From Lineolata rhizophorae (taxonomy: Eukaryota > Ascomycota > Dothideomycetes > Lineolatales > Lineolataceae), in contig MU001677.1 in NCBI GenBank assembly GCA_010093515.1, forward strand, positions 715,620 to 779,619: 64,000 nt of DNA, written 5' to 3'. The first letter of the stretch is position 1. Every line of letters begins with the position of its first letter. The position numbers were made by a program, and so were the translations under genes. Below are positions 22,618 through 33,604 of the stretch, in pieces. The notes beneath the pieces are model-generated. The model saw only the letters and a list, made by a program, of their open reading frames with translations, searched no databases and was not told the origin of the DNA.

Positions 22618-25600
22618 CTAAGTCTGACCCCCCTCGCCCTTCGCCTCGCCCTTAATCCAATTCTCCATTTCTTTCACCCACCTTCCCAACGGGATCGCCG
22701 CGCCCCTACTGATGCGATGCAGGCCATCTCGTTTCTCCTCGCTCACCGCACCGTCCCCGTTGCTGCGCTCTAGAATGGCGTTGGCACGTTCGACGGCCCA
22801 GTCGACCAGCCGAGGACATCCCTCGTGACGATCAACATACAGCCAGCGGATGATGTCGTTCACGCCAGGCACCTGCTGGCTAAGCACGTGCGTGATGAAG
22901 CGGCGCGAGGCGAAGTAGGTGCGCTCCGAGTAGAGCGCCGAGGGGAGGCGAGTGTCTGGCGCACCGATGCGGACCTGGTAACCGGCTTCATCTACGAAAT
23001 TGTCAGTTGCTTCGCCAAGAGGTAGGCAGGATAAAACAAAACCTACTGTAGTACGGTTCCCTCACCAACACCAGCCCCAGAAGGCTCACAAGAATCTGCA
23101 AAACCGTGCTCTTGGCCGGACTCCAGGCCTCGCCCTTGTCATCCGAATGCCAGGTGCCCAGCAAGCTCAAGCAAATCTTTCCGTCTTCGTACAGATTTGG
23201 GTTCACGGCTCCCCTGCCGCCGGTCCACGAGTGGAAGAAGGCCTCTGGCGGCGAATTCGGAAACGACGCGCCCATGTGCATGTCGACGACGAACGGCGCG
23301 AGCTCGTACGGCGTGTCGAGCGGGCCAACAATCAAGATGCGTAGGAGGTCCATACGAGTCTCCCACGAGCGCACGTAGACGCCATCCGGGAGGGCGTTGC
23401 GGAGGATTTTGTGCTCCTTAGCGATGCGGCGCATGCGCGTAGGCGAGGCATCGCCAGCAGGCCGAGAAAAGTAGTAGTGCGAAGAAGGGGGTTCGGAGTC
23501 GAGAACAGCAAACGGAGAAGGTGCATCAGTTATGTCTTTGAAAGAGAGTGTACGAGGTTCTGGCGTAGTGGTAGAGTCGGTGTTGGCGTTGGGAACGGAA
23601 GCAGTATGAGAATTTGAAGATACGGAGGGTAATATTGTCGATGGTGAGGTATCTGCATGCGCGAGAACAGCAAGTTCTAACTGAGAATCTTTTGAATTAT
23701 CCCGCGTCGGTTCTTGTTTGGAAATTTTAGGAGTATTTGCCGGTCGTTTGATTTCGCCATGGAGACTCGCGTTTGAAGAATCCTTGATGTCCGTTACGGG
23801 TGTGTCCGCTTCTGACTGCGGCGTCCCTTTATTGCTACTCTCGTCGACATCGCCGTCGTCTAAATTGTCATCTTCTGTTGACCAATCCTCACTGGCACTT
23901 TCCTCATTGTGTTCTAGCCGGTGCCCCTCCTCGTCCTCGTACCACTGCTCCAGAACCTCATCGTCGATATCTATCATCGCTTCGTCAAGTTCCTCGTCCA
24001 ATTCGTCGTCCAACCCGTCCTCGGAATCGCTCCCGTCGAAGTCGCCGGCCATGTCACCGCCCTCGTCAATCACGGTCAGCTGCTCCGGCATGCACTTAAC
24101 CTCTCGAACTGGCTCCATAAGTCCAAGCTGCACTGTCACCTGCCCGTCGAGATCCAACGCTACCACGTCGCCAAACCAGTTGATATCATCGCCAGCGATC
24201 GGGAAGTTGTGCTGCTTAAGCGCGCTCTCACCCAAGACCACCCGATCGCCCATATGCACAGTCAAGCCCCTTGTTGTTTGAATGTCGTATAGACTGACTT
24301 CCTCCACCGCGTCGCCAAGCTCGCCCAAATGAGAATCAGGAAGCAGGTCATCCTCGTAAAACCGCACTGTCGGCTTGGTGAACCAGCGTACACGGGCTAT
24401 CCTGTCCGCGCCTGCGACGCTTTGCACCACGCCCACCTTCGAAGGTTCAAAGTAAGCAGCGTCTGGTCCATCCCCGCCAAATGCGAAGCTTGCGACGTTT
24501 CTGCTTGCTTGTTCAACGGTGCAAACCACCTCCCCGGGCCATACCGCATGGTCGTCGTCGACTGTCTGCTCCGGGATGAGGTCCATTGCGCGCTCCACCG
24601 TCACTGTCCGGTCCTGCCACTGCACCAGCACCTCTGTGCGCGTCGACTGCACACTGAACACGTTCATGTCGAATCCCATGGTCGAGGCTCGCGGTATACG
24701 TGAAAGACCCGGATATTTCTGGCATGCCTCATCCAAATTCACGAATTTCATCCGCATTTCGAGTGAGACGCCGTATGCGGAGCGGGGAAGCTGCATAGTG
24801 CGGAGACTATCCGACCACCAGTCTGCCGGGCGGTTTCCCGCCTTTTTTTGTGGTATGTACAACTTGACATTTTCCAAAACGTCCGTATCGAGATAGTCCG
24901 GCGGCACCGACTCCGGAAACGCGCCCGGTATGGCGTTGGCGAGTAGCGGGCGCGTGGCGAGCCAGTGAACCGTGATGCCGAGTACTCGAGACTGCACCAC
25001 GGTGCCGACGGGCTCGACGTTGGGATTGAAGGCGCCAAATATCCAGCGGCCGCGGCGCAAATTGCCCTTCACCGTCTTGATGCGGTTACCCACGTCCTCT
25101 CGCTCTCTTGACAGCCCGCCGCTCGGCGGCTGGAGATCCTGGGGCTTCTCCGGCACGACCACGGTGTTGTTATCTAGCATAACTGTGACCTCATCGTGCG
25201 AGTTGGTCACGGCCCCGACCCAATTTCCGTAGACGACCATGTCGTCGTACAGAAAGTCGTGAGCTGATTCGAGCTCCTCGATCGGCACGTCGCGCACGCG
25301 ACGGTCGGAGTTCAGGGGCCAGACGGGCTTGAGGTCGCATCTTTGACGGAAGCCCATGACGGCACCCGAGAGCGGGCTCTGGGGATCCTTCTTGACTATA
25401 TCGCCGAGCACGAGCGGGCGATCGATGAGGATCAGAGCGGATTCAGCAATGTGCGCCGTGTCGCGCTTGTTGGGATCGATCCACGAGACGACGACGGTGC
25501 CCCGCGGCGGCACGCCGGTGCGCATGAGGGACTCGTAGTCATGCTCCGAGACGGACGGGTCACGCCGTAGCGAGTGCTGGTAGTCGCGCTGCGGGCTCGG

Positions 25601-25705
25601 CTCGTGCGTGTGCACGGCGGCAGGGCTTCGGTCGATGACGAGCAGCTGGGACGGGTCGGCCTTCAGGGCGCAGGCGTCATCGGCGCAGAAGACCGGCCCT
25701 AACAT
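22618..25705 (-). CDS. ube2o: UBE2O-like large ubiquitin-conjugating enzyme (E2/E3 hybrid)
   Basis: Two exons on the minus strand, 25705-23047 and 22991-22618, giving 1010 residues. In animals UBE2O ubiquitinates unassembled ribosomal and other orphan proteins without a separate E3. The UBC fold is near the C-terminus: MHMGASFPNSPPEAFFHSW, then GKICLSLLGTWH with the catalytic Cys845, then VLVREPYYNEAGYQVRIG, which spans the 55-base intron and matches the family at that site. The N-terminal 600 residues hold Tudor/SH3-like repeats typical of the CR regions (for example GTVVVSWIDPNKRDTA, GNWVGAVTNSHDEVTVMLDN). An acidic stretch rich in Asp/Glu at about residues 545-625 precedes the UBC part. 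I chose the ATG at 25705 (MLGPVFCADD); the frame stays open further upstream but is Arg/Pro-rich and overlaps the COG8 gene. Confidence 0.88.
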
Positions 25706-26194
25706 GGTCGTCTGGGCGTCCGTCGAGCGGCGGCGGCGAGAAGCTTCGAGAGGATGAGACGCGCGCGCGTGTGGCCGGGCGGCAAAAGGAGCGGCGAAAT
25801 CTGGACGTGGAACTGAGGCTCGCGACGGCCCGTGGCGGTATCTGGTTCGGCGGGGCTGCGTGCGTGCGTGCGTGCGAGCGAGCGTATAGAAGGCCGGATT
25901 TTGGAAATTACTAGGTGCGCAGAGAGAGCGCCGCCGGGGGGGACTGCTTGTGTGATAAGGTGGCGGTGGGCGACGTAGCTGGGGCCAGGCAAGGCGAGAG
26001 CGGGAGGTGGAGGCAGGACGGGGGGAGGCGGGTGGTGGAGGAGGCAGCAAGCGCAGATGGAGCGAAGGTGAAGCCGGCGCGTGTGGGCTGGGATGCAGTT
26101 GGGTGCGGCGGCGCGGTGCCACCCGGACCCGACCGGACGTCCCTTGCCAGCCTCGCGCGCGGGACGGAATTGCTACTGCGGCCGCACGCAGGCC
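25706..26194. promoter_or_regulatory. Shared UBE2O/COG8 divergent promoter region
   Basis: 489 GC-rich bases between the two start codons. It includes a short GTGC run (near 25860-25880, minus-strand GCAC). Long open frames run through on both strands because of base composition; they are read as leaders, not protein. Confidence 0.55.
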
Positions 26195-27940
26195 ATGTCT
26201 GGCGACCCGCTATACGACCTGCTGGCGCCCGCCCTGCAGCAGCATCAACAGCAGCGCGAACAGGACGAAGACAGCCAGCACCAGCATGGCGCGCCCTCCC
26301 CCGCGGCGGCCGACGCCGCCGTTACCAGCGCCTACCTCGCGCGCCTCACGACGCTGCCACTCGAGGCGCTGACGACCACCGAGCCGCAGTCGCTGGCGCA
26401 GAGCGCGCAGTCGAGCATGCGGTCGCTGCAGGCGCTGTCGAAGCGCTCGCACAAGGCCATGATGACGTCGGCGGAGCGCCTCAGCAGCCTGCGCGAGAGC
26501 TTGCCGGCGCTGGCCGCCAGCACGGGCGAGCTGCATGCGGCGCTGCCGCCGCTCGAAAGCGCCGCGACAAGCTTCGCGGCGAAGCATGGCCGAGGCACGG
26601 GAGGGCGAGGACTGTCGCAAGGCGATGGGGTCAACAGCAATGCCATTCTCGACCGCCGCCGCCGCGCGATGCTGCTGTCCCGCAACATAGACCGCGTGGC
26701 CGACATCCTCGAGCTGCCCACGTTGCTCAGCTCCGCCATATCCACTGCCGCGAGCGCCGCGGGGCCATCCTCTTCACAGCAACAGCAGCAGCAGCCCGCA
26801 CAATCCGGCAGCCCCGCCGCCACGACCACCACGACCGCCGCGACCAACTACGCCTCGGCCCTCGACCTGCACGCCCACATCCGCCGCCTCGCCTCCCTAT
26901 ACCCGAACCTGACCCTCGTGCGCGCCCTCGCCGCCGCCGCTGACCGCGAGATGCGCGCCATGACGACGCAGCTCGTGACGGCGCTGCAGTCGCCCTCGCT
27001 CAAGCTCGCCGCCGCTATGCGCACCGTCGGCTGGCTGCGCCGCGTCGCGCCAGAGCTGGAGGCCGGGATTGCCGGCGCCTCCGCCGCCGGGGGGACGGCT
27101 GGCGGCACCAAGGCCGCAAGAGGCGTAGGGGATGCGTCGTCCTTTCTGGGGAAGAGCGGGATGGGAATGGGGATGGGAGCGGGAGTGAGCGTGGGCGGAG
27201 GAGGGTCGGGCGAGGGTGCGCTGGGCGCCTTGCTACTCGTGTGCAGGCTGGCGAACCTCGTCGTCACGCTCGAGGCGCTCGCGCCGCTGCGCGAGCTGGC
27301 GGACCAGGAGACGGCGCGGCGGGATGACAAGAAGGGCAAGGATGGCGGCGACCAGCGCGACCGTTGGGCCGGCGGCCAGCAGACGGAGCGCTACCTCAAG
27401 CGCTACATCGAAATCTTCCGCGAGCAGAGCTTCGCCATCGTCAGCATGTATCGGAGCATCTTCCCGGCCGCGCTGCCGACGCCCTCGACTACCACCTCCT
27501 CTACTACCAATCCCCAATCCTCTGCTTCGTCCGATGAATACCTCAACCCGCTCCTGCCCCTACCCTCCCCCCTCGCCGCTTTTCCCCTCCACCTCGTCGA
27601 CCTTCTCGCCTCCACCCTGCGCACCTATCTCCCCAACGTGCGCGATCGCTCGTCCCGTGATAGCCTACTGACGCAAGTGCTGTACTGCGCCGGAAGCCTG
27701 GGCCGGCTGGGCGGCGATTTCGGGCTCGTGCTGGCCATGTTGGAAGAGCAGGATGGAGGTGTGGACGGAGGCACGGAGGACGACGATGGAGATGAGGACG
27801 AGGAGGAGTGGGTCGAGATTATAAAGAAGCACCGCGTGCAAGCTAGCAGGCTTGAGTTGTTGGCCAGTGGGGTGGGAACAGGACGGAACGTTTCCGGTGG
27901 AGCTGGGGGTGCGAGGGAGGCGGTTGGTGTAAGTAGGTGA
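26195..27940 (+). CDS. cog8: COG8, conserved oligomeric Golgi complex subunit 8
   Basis: Single exon, 581 residues. COG8 (Dor1) is a lobe B subunit of the COG tether for retrograde vesicles at the Golgi. It starts MSGDPLYDLLAPALQQ. The Dor1-like core shows AYLARLTTLPLEALTTTEPQ near residue 47, then a helical run with SAQSSMRSLQALSKRSHKAM and LRESLPALAASTGELHAAL, followed by RNIDRVADILELPTLLSSAI. It then has a Gln run (about 190-197) and a Gly/Ala-rich insert around 310-345 that is variable in fungi. Late helices include LKRYIEIFREQSFAIVSMYR. A short acidic stretch lies near the C-terminus. The ATG at 26195 is chosen because it starts the conserved part; an upstream frame is open but reads into the promoter. 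Confidence 0.87.
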   Translation: MSGDPLYDLLAPALQQHQQQREQDEDSQHQHGAPSPAAADAAVTSAYLARLTTLPLEALTTTEPQSLAQSAQSSMRSLQALSKRSHKAMMTSAERLSSLRESLPALAASTGELHAALPPLESAATSFAAKHGRGTGGRGLSQGDGVNSNAILDRRRRAMLLSRNIDRVADILELPTLLSSAISTAASAAGPSSSQQQQQQPAQSGSPAATTTTTAATNYASALDLHAHIRRLASLYPNLTLVRALAAAADREMRAMTTQLVTALQSPSLKLAAAMRTVGWLRRVAPELEAGIAGASAAGGTAGGTKAARGVGDASSFLGKSGMGMGMGAGVSVGGGGSGEGALGALLLVCRLANLVVTLEALAPLRELADQETARRDDKKGKDGGDQRDRWAGGQQTERYLKRYIEIFREQSFAIVSMYRSIFPAALPTPSTTTSSTTNPQSSASSDEYLNPLLPLPSPLAAFPLHLVDLLASTLRTYLPNVRDRSSRDSLLTQVLYCAGSLGRLGGDFGLVLAMLEEQDGGVDGGTEDDDGDEDEEEWVEIIKKHRVQASRLELLASGVGTGRNVSGGAGGAREAVGVSR

Positions 27941-28552
27941 GGGGGCCCATTTAGGTGACTCCTACCAATCGAAGCATTTAGAGGATCTTGACATCGCACG
28001 TAACCGACGCACGACTTGTTCATATCATATACTTGAGCGGTTCAGCATGTCGGTTGAATAAAGGGAAAGTGCACTTCCGCGGCGTAAATCGCTGTTGTCA
28101 AACGGCCTTCGATAGATATCATGTTTCATGAGGCAAGAGCTTCTTTGATAGTAACTGGCGCATCATAATGAGGCAGCGCATTGGCGTGCAATTGACAGAA
28201 ATGGGCAACGTTTAAGTACATCCCGAGCCTTCAGCACAGGGCTTTCCCCCCAGAGCAGTAGTTAAACCCACTGCGATGGGATATCTTTCCCTCGTAAGCG
28301 CCTTCTAGCAGTTCCTGCCGTTGCTAATAGCCCATGCAACCCTTGAAAAGTTTTATTTTTGAGAGCAGAACAGGGTAACGGTTTTCAGAGTTCCTGATAA
28401 TCCTGGGTTCCACCTTGCCTCACTCCGTTGCTCGCAACTCCTAGCCCCCTCCCGCTTCCGATAAATTGGTGTGGACATAAAAACTTGTCACTTTGTCTGT
28501 CCCAAGCCAGTCCCATCGAATGCGCCGTCGTGAGGTTAGCAAGTTACAGTAT
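27941..28552. other. Intergenic, convergent 3' regions of COG8 and Rps0 genes
   Basis: 612 bases between two 3' ends. Nothing beyond expected untranslated sequence is seen. Confidence 0.4.
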
Positions 28553-29619
28553 CTACCATTGCTGATCCGGCTGAGTGGCACCGCCCTCGCCCCAGCCCTC
28601 GTTGCCAGTTTCGACCGGAGCGGAGCTAGCAGCCCAGTCGGCACCTTCAGCATCCCAGCTAGCGCCCTGGCCGGCGGTGCCAGTTGCAGCAGCAAACGCA
28701 CCAGCCGTGCCGCCAGAGACCTCCCACTCGGTGTTGAAGCCACCCTCGACGGGGCCGGGGCCAACATCGTCCGCGCCAGGCACCTTGGCCTCCTCGACGG
28801 TGCCCGTGTCCTTGTTCTCCTCGGCCTCCGGATCGCGATAGAAGTACAGATCCGTCATGATGTCCCACTCGGCCTCGCGGGAGGCGAGGGAGCCACGCAG
28901 ACGCAGCACCTCGCGCGCGAGCATCCACCAGATCAGGCCGATAGAGTGGCGGGCTTTGTTGTTGGTCGGGATGGCCACATCGACGAACTCGGTCGGCGAG
29001 TCTGTGTCACAGAGCGCGATGACGGGGATGTTGACGTACGACGCCTCCTTAATAGCCTGCGCGTCGGTGCGGGGATCCGTCACAATGATCAAGCGCGGCT
29101 CCTTGAACGAGCGCGTGATGTAGTTTGTGAAGTTGCCGGGAGTGAAGCGACCAGCGATGGCGACAGCACCAGTGTGGGCAGCGAACTTAAGGACAGCACG
29201 CTGGCCATAGGGACGGGCGGAGATGGCACAGATGTCGGCGGGATTGTCAACGGCGACAATGATGCGCGCCGCAAGGACGATCTTCTCCCTTTGGAAATTA
29301 TGAGATTTTGCATGGTGGGGTAGGTATGCATGCTTGGTGGGATGTTGAAGCACGAAATCGGGCAAAAACGGCAATAATATCATGGAAATTGGGAAAAGGA
29401 AAACAAGGTAGTGCTGATATTCTCTGTGCTATTCAAGATGAAGTCTCACCAGGTCTTCGAAAGGTTGATCACATTGACACCGTCAGGACGCGTTTTCCAG
29501 ACATACGGCTCCATATGCACCTGCAAGTTCTTGGACCCGATGTGTGCCTGGGCCGCAAGAAGCATTTCGATGTCTTGGCTGGTGGCATTAAAGATAGCGG
29601 GAAGGTTTGCGGGCGCCAT
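28553..29619 (-). CDS. rps0: 40S ribosomal protein uS2 (Rps0 / RPSA)
   Basis: Cytosolic small-subunit protein needed for 40S maturation. Two exons on the minus strand, 29619-29450 and 29288-28553, give 301 residues. The start [20 protein letters not shown] is typical of fungal Rps0. The 161-base intron (29449-29289) joins [10 protein letters not shown] to [18 protein letters not shown], exactly the expected order. Conserved blocks follow: [40 protein letters not shown] and [19 protein letters not shown]. The tail is acidic and Ala/Gly-rich, ending QPDQQW. An intron early in the reading frame is common in fungal ribosomal protein genes. The start codon is 284 bases from that of the mitochondrial ribosomal protein gene on the other strand. 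Confidence 0.97.
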
Positions 29620-29903
29620 CTTGAGGGCCGTAGGTGGGGGAGAATTGCAGAAGGAAGGAGTTGGTATGAGCGTGTAATGGAGGTGGGTAGCTCTGTGTGT
29701 GCGATACTCGCCTAACAAATTCTCGGTGGTTGCGCCAGTAGAGCTCCGATGGATTGTGGCCTTGGCATTCGGCAGCATGTTCATTTTCGTTACCACGCTA
29801 ATTCCAATTACGTCAGTTATATTGAAACAGGTCTTCCCTGGGAGAGCATCGCAAATTCGCGACATCCCGCTGTCGCCCCCATCAGCCATTGTCGGCAGCA
29901 GCC
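29620..29903. promoter_or_regulatory. Shared promoter region of Rps0 and mitochondrial uS15m genes
   Basis: 284 bases between divergent start codons of a cytosolic and a mitochondrial ribosomal protein gene. No TATA box stands out. Confidence 0.6.
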
Positions 29904-30911
29904 ATGCCGCCCCGATTGTCTCTCCTATCCTTCATCGGGGCATCCAAAGGTATATTCAACTATGATGCGAGCCTTTTAGAATTTGTACTAATGAAGCGAC
30001 TCATAGGCCCGTCACGATGTAGCCATTCCTCCTTCCTTCCCCGATCCTTTTCCTCCTCTCCCATCTCACAAGCCGCCAAGAAGAAGCGGAAGCCCTTCGA
30101 TCCGTACGCAGCTGCGCAGTCACGCGCCCGCAAGGCCGCCAACCTCGCCCGCCAGCAAGAGCTCTTCCAGCAGCGCGCCTCGACGCTCGGCGACCCGGTC
30201 AAGGGTGCCGAGACAGCCTTCGTGCGCTCGTTCGATGCGGTCAAGCCCACGCCTCAGGAGGTCGAACAAACAGCCGAGAAGACGGGCGAAGTGCCCAATG
30301 CCGACAGGCAGCTCTATCTCAACCACTACCTGACGCCCGACGTGCTCAAGGCGGCCTTCTCGCGCTCAAGGCGGCTGTCGGCGCCGACGCTGATAGACGC
30401 CAGGGACGGCGACGTCGAGGCTGCGGAGCTCAACAGGGATATGGAGGCACATTTCAACAAAGTTGACGCCATTGCCGTCGAGGCGATGTCGCGCATCCTC
30501 TCTCTGCAAGCGGGCTCGTCCAAGGACCGGCTTCGCGCAAATATGCAGCGTTGCATTGACAAATTTGGCCGCCACAACACCGACCAGACTTTGCCTCCAC
30601 GGCCCAAAGGGCGGCCGCCACCGAACGCCGAGGACCAGCCGAAGAAGCTGCCTCGTGCGGGCCCAGACACGGGGAGCTCGGAGGTGCAGATTGGTATCCT
30701 GACGGCGAAGATCCGGGCGCTCTCTAAGTTTCTCGAGACGAGGGGTAGGAACGATAAGGTTAACAAGCGGAATTTGAGGATTCTGGTGCATAGGAGACAG
30801 AAGCTGTTGAAGTACCTGAGGAGGAAGGAGAGGGGCGGTCCGAGGTGGCAGCACTGCATTGAGACTTTGGGCCTGACAGAAGGCACCTGGAACGGAGAAA
30901 TAAGCTTGTAA
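29904..30911 (+). CDS. mrps28: Mitochondrial ribosomal protein uS15m (yeast Mrps28 type)
   Basis: Small-subunit protein of the mitochondrial ribosome. The best model has exons 29904-29949 and 30007-30911, 316 residues, starting [15 protein letters not shown] and continuing [19 protein letters not shown], a basic, Ser-rich, acid-free mitochondrial targeting sequence. The intron (29950-30006, 57 bases) has a GTATAT donor, a TACTAAT branch site and a CATAG acceptor. Its length is a multiple of three and it has no stop, so the unspliced frame also stays open. The S15 domain is at the C-terminus: [20 protein letters not shown], then [20 protein letters not shown] and the final FXETLGL-like part (CIETLGL). 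The long N-terminal extension is normal for fungal uS15m. Confidence 0.92.
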   Translation: MPPRLSLLSFIGASKGIFNYDASLLEFVLMKRLIGPSRCSHSSFLPRSFSSSPISQAAKKKRKPFDPYAAAQSRARKAANLARQQELFQQRASTLGDPVKGAETAFVRSFDAVKPTPQEVEQTAEKTGEVPNADRQLYLNHYLTPDVLKAAFSRSRRLSAPTLIDARDGDVEAAELNRDMEAHFNKVDAIAVEAMSRILSLQAGSSKDRLRANMQRCIDKFGRHNTDQTLPPRPKGRPPPNAEDQPKKLPRAGPDTGSSEVQIGILTAKIRALSKFLETRGRNDKVNKRNLRILVHRRQKLLKYLRRKERGGPRWQHCIETLGLTEGTWNGEISL

Positions 30912-31170
30912 AGAGATTTCAAGACTGGTTGATGGACTGTTCACTGTATCCAGCATAGCACTCATGAAATGTTTATCTCTTGTACAAATAACATTTAGAA
31001 GACTAAGACTTTATTTACAAAAAACCTAAATTTGTCACGCTTGAACAATTTGCGAATAAGCTGATTAGAAAAAGCAGTCGAACGCCGCCCTAAGTAGTCA
31101 TAAACATAGGTCACCAAACGATGACATAATTACCTCCCCTTAAGATTCTTAAGTGTCAGAGTCAACTCAT

Positions 31171-32097
31171 TCAACCAAACACCAAAGCCCTGACTTCAAT
31201 GCTCTGGCGCCCCGGAGCTCCCTCCGGCGTCCGCTCATCCGTGAAGGCGGTATGCGGGACACGGCCGCGGTCCGCCACGGCCTCATCGGAATCATAGCAC
31301 TTCAGGAGCAACCGCTCGTCATTGGTCATCCCGCTCCAATAGTACCACTTCTGGCCCTCGTGGTGCCTCACGGAGGCCGTTTCACCGGTACGATCGGGAT
31401 AGCGGTGCTCGACGCCGACGAGGTCCTCGTCGCGGGCGGTGGCGGAGTCGGCGACGGCGAGCGGGAAGCTGACGACGGGCCCGTTGAGCGGGCGCCAGAC
31501 GTTGACGATGCGCACGCGGCCGCGCAGCAGCGCGTCGGCCTCGGCCGGCAGGTGGAAGCGCACGCGCTGGTCGGCGCTCTTAGGCGTCTGGTCGACGTGC
31601 ACGCGGGCCACGGGCGCGCGGTGCGCGTCCTTCTCCGCGCGCCGGATCGTGTGGTCGAACAGCAGCACGCGCTGCGCTCCCGGGATCGAGTTCAGCAGCA
31701 GCGCCTCAACCTCCGGGTAGTACACGTCGCGGATGTGCGCGTCAGAGGTCCAGTCGGTCACGGCGCTGGGCACGCCCTCGAGCGCCTGGAACGCGTTGTC
31801 CTGCAGGTTGAAGGACGACTCCCGGCCCCGGATGTCGTTGATGGTGACGCTCGTGGGCTGGTCGCCGTAGTTGCGCTGCGGCTCGCCCTCCGGCGGTTTC
31901 TCAACGTAATTGAAGGGCTTCGACCCGTCAGCCGGCGCCTTGTAGAAGTTCAGAGACGCGGTCACGGGACCGCGCGGGACGGCGGCGCCCGTGTTTTTCG
32001 TGCTGGTGTCTAGGGAAGAAGAGAGAATGGGCTGGATCGCCGGCCTTGGGGTCGAGCCGTGGATGCTCGTCGGTTGGATGGGTGAGGCGGTCGTCAT
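31171..32097 (-). CDS. CmcJ/AsaB-family oxygenase-like protein
   Basis: Single exon, 308 residues. It resembles the fungal family of CmcJ (cephamycin 7-alpha-methoxylase P8 chain), AsaB and GA4 desaturase, predicted iron-dependent hydroxylase/desaturase enzymes that often serve secondary metabolism. Typical blocks are PVTASLNFYKAPADGSKPFN at the start, RVLLFDHTIRR, RVHVDQTP (a His-x-Asp-like pair), RVRIVNVWRPLNGPVVSFPL, DRTGETASVRHHEGQKWYYW and ERLLLKCYDSDEA. The start is put at the ATG at 32097 (MTTASPIQPTS); the frame is open upstream but has no further ATG. No other biosynthetic genes lie next to it, so its substrate is unknown. It converges on the uS15m gene, 259 bases apart. Confidence 0.85.
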   Translation of the reverse strand: MTTASPIQPTSIHGSTPRPAIQPILSSSLDTSTKNTGAAVPRGPVTASLNFYKAPADGSKPFNYVEKPPEGEPQRNYGDQPTSVTINDIRGRESSFNLQDNAFQALEGVPSAVTDWTSDAHIRDVYYPEVEALLLNSIPGAQRVLLFDHTIRRAEKDAHRAPVARVHVDQTPKSADQRVRFHLPAEADALLRGRVRIVNVWRPLNGPVVSFPLAVADSATARDEDLVGVEHRYPDRTGETASVRHHEGQKWYYWSGMTNDERLLLKCYDSDEAVADRGRVPHTAFTDERTPEGAPGRQSIEVRALVFG

Positions 32098-33604
32098 TGT
32101 TCGAGCTGGTCTGAGAGATTGCGGTTTGATAGTCTTCAAAGCCCTGGAGGTGCGAAAGAAATACGGATTGGTTCGAGAGAACGTCTTGGTGGATTTGAAT
32201 GCTAGAGTGTTGTGTAGTAGAAGTCCAAGTTAAGAGTTTGCTCGCTGCTTTATATGTGTAGTTGGTTTCCCCGAAGCTTTGTAATTGGAATCTAATTGGG
32301 CTGACGTCTTTTGTTGATTGCGTGTCAATGATGATTTACTCGCTCTCCGTCGCGCCCTTCAGGCTCGTTTATATGTCAAGTCGTGCCTGACCTCAGGAAC
32401 GTAAGTTTGACATTACTAAGGCAACTCTCCCCGCCCGAGGTCTAAGGAGAGCCGAGTCAACGTGCGTTGCCACGACCATGATGCCATACCTACGCTCGTA
32501 GTACGATCTTGTCATCGAAAAAGTGCTGCGAATTGACCAATCACAGCCATCGCTGACAAAACAGGGCCATTGCGTGACAACGCACCTATTGGCCGGACGG
32601 GTTTGTGGATTGTAAATCTCCAACGCCGAGGTTTGGGACAAAAGGCCCCGGAAATACTAGCCCTACGCACCCGTAATACCTTAGGCAGGTCGTACCTTGG
32701 CCAGCGTGCGTCGATCGGTTGACAAAATCCACGGCTAGGCCACGAGGCATGACGGGGCGGGGTTCGGCTGGAGGGCGGGACGAAGGGCGCGGGTTCCCCA
32801 CATTATGGCGCCATCGGGGCTGGCTCGGCCAGGAGTCGGAATGTCGGATTGGCCGCGACTTGCTTACGGGATGCGCGTCACGTTCTAGCCCGGCACTAGC
32901 CCCTTCTAGCGGCCGGGCAGGGAGCGGGTCCTCCGTATCGAGTCCCCGAGTCCTTCGTCGCTCGGCCCCGCGTTCCTCCCACCGGCTGCCGCGCTTGCCT
33001 TCTCATTATTACATACGACTAGTCCCACCTTTACCTAAGGCCCTGCGTCTGCTCACAAAAACTCCGACCCATGGAACCCCGCGCTCCATTAGGCTAGTTG
33101 TAAGGGTGCCGGTCGAATATGTTTCATTCCTTCTCGATTACTCTAGTCTGTCCATGGGCCTCTCGGGATTCGAACTCCCGATGGCTGACAGCGACCAGAC
33201 CACGCCCTCGTGAAGCATAGTTGCGACTCTGCAGCGTACCGGCCATCTCTAGGTACATACTTCATGGAAAAGGAAGAACCGTCTCATTGCTACAGATGAC
33301 CGCCCAAAGACGGGGGGGACCCGGGGAAAGAAAGGAGGACGCAAGACGGGGTATTACTACTGTTCACACACAAACCGTTCAAAAAACCCTGGAAATAGAT
33401 AGAGGAGAACAAGAAAGCAAAGGTTTTGTGCAGAGAAAATTCGCCCCATTCTAGTTGTGATCCACACGCCGCGAAATGCAAACGCCAGAGGCTGCGTGAC
33501 GGTGTACCCTCCGTCGTTCAACTATTCATGGGACAAAAAGATGCGCGAGGCTCGCTCCACCCAAGGCGTGCCAAGGCCGGAACCAGTCTTCAAGTCCGAG
33601 TGAC
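32098..33604. other. Intergenic region with a tRNA-like palindrome
   Basis: About 1.5 kb with no gene recognised. At 33164-33180 the near-palindrome CGGGATTCGAACTCCCG resembles a tRNA T-arm, but no full cloverleaf can be drawn around it. The region 32700-33000 is GC-rich. Confidence 0.4.

Noticed and set aside
25706-26122. N-terminal extension of the UBE2O-like protein
   Set aside because: The frame stays open but is Pro/Arg/Ser-rich, lacks a good ATG before the COG8 gene, and the conserved part begins after the ATG at 25705.
33155-33215. tRNA-like sequence: T-arm-like CGGGATTCGAACTCCCG with an A-box-like TGGTCTGGTCG on the minus strand
   Set aside because: The two boxes are only about 18 bases apart, leaving no room for an anticodon arm, and the acceptor pairing is poor. 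The T-arm part is largely explained by its own palindrome.
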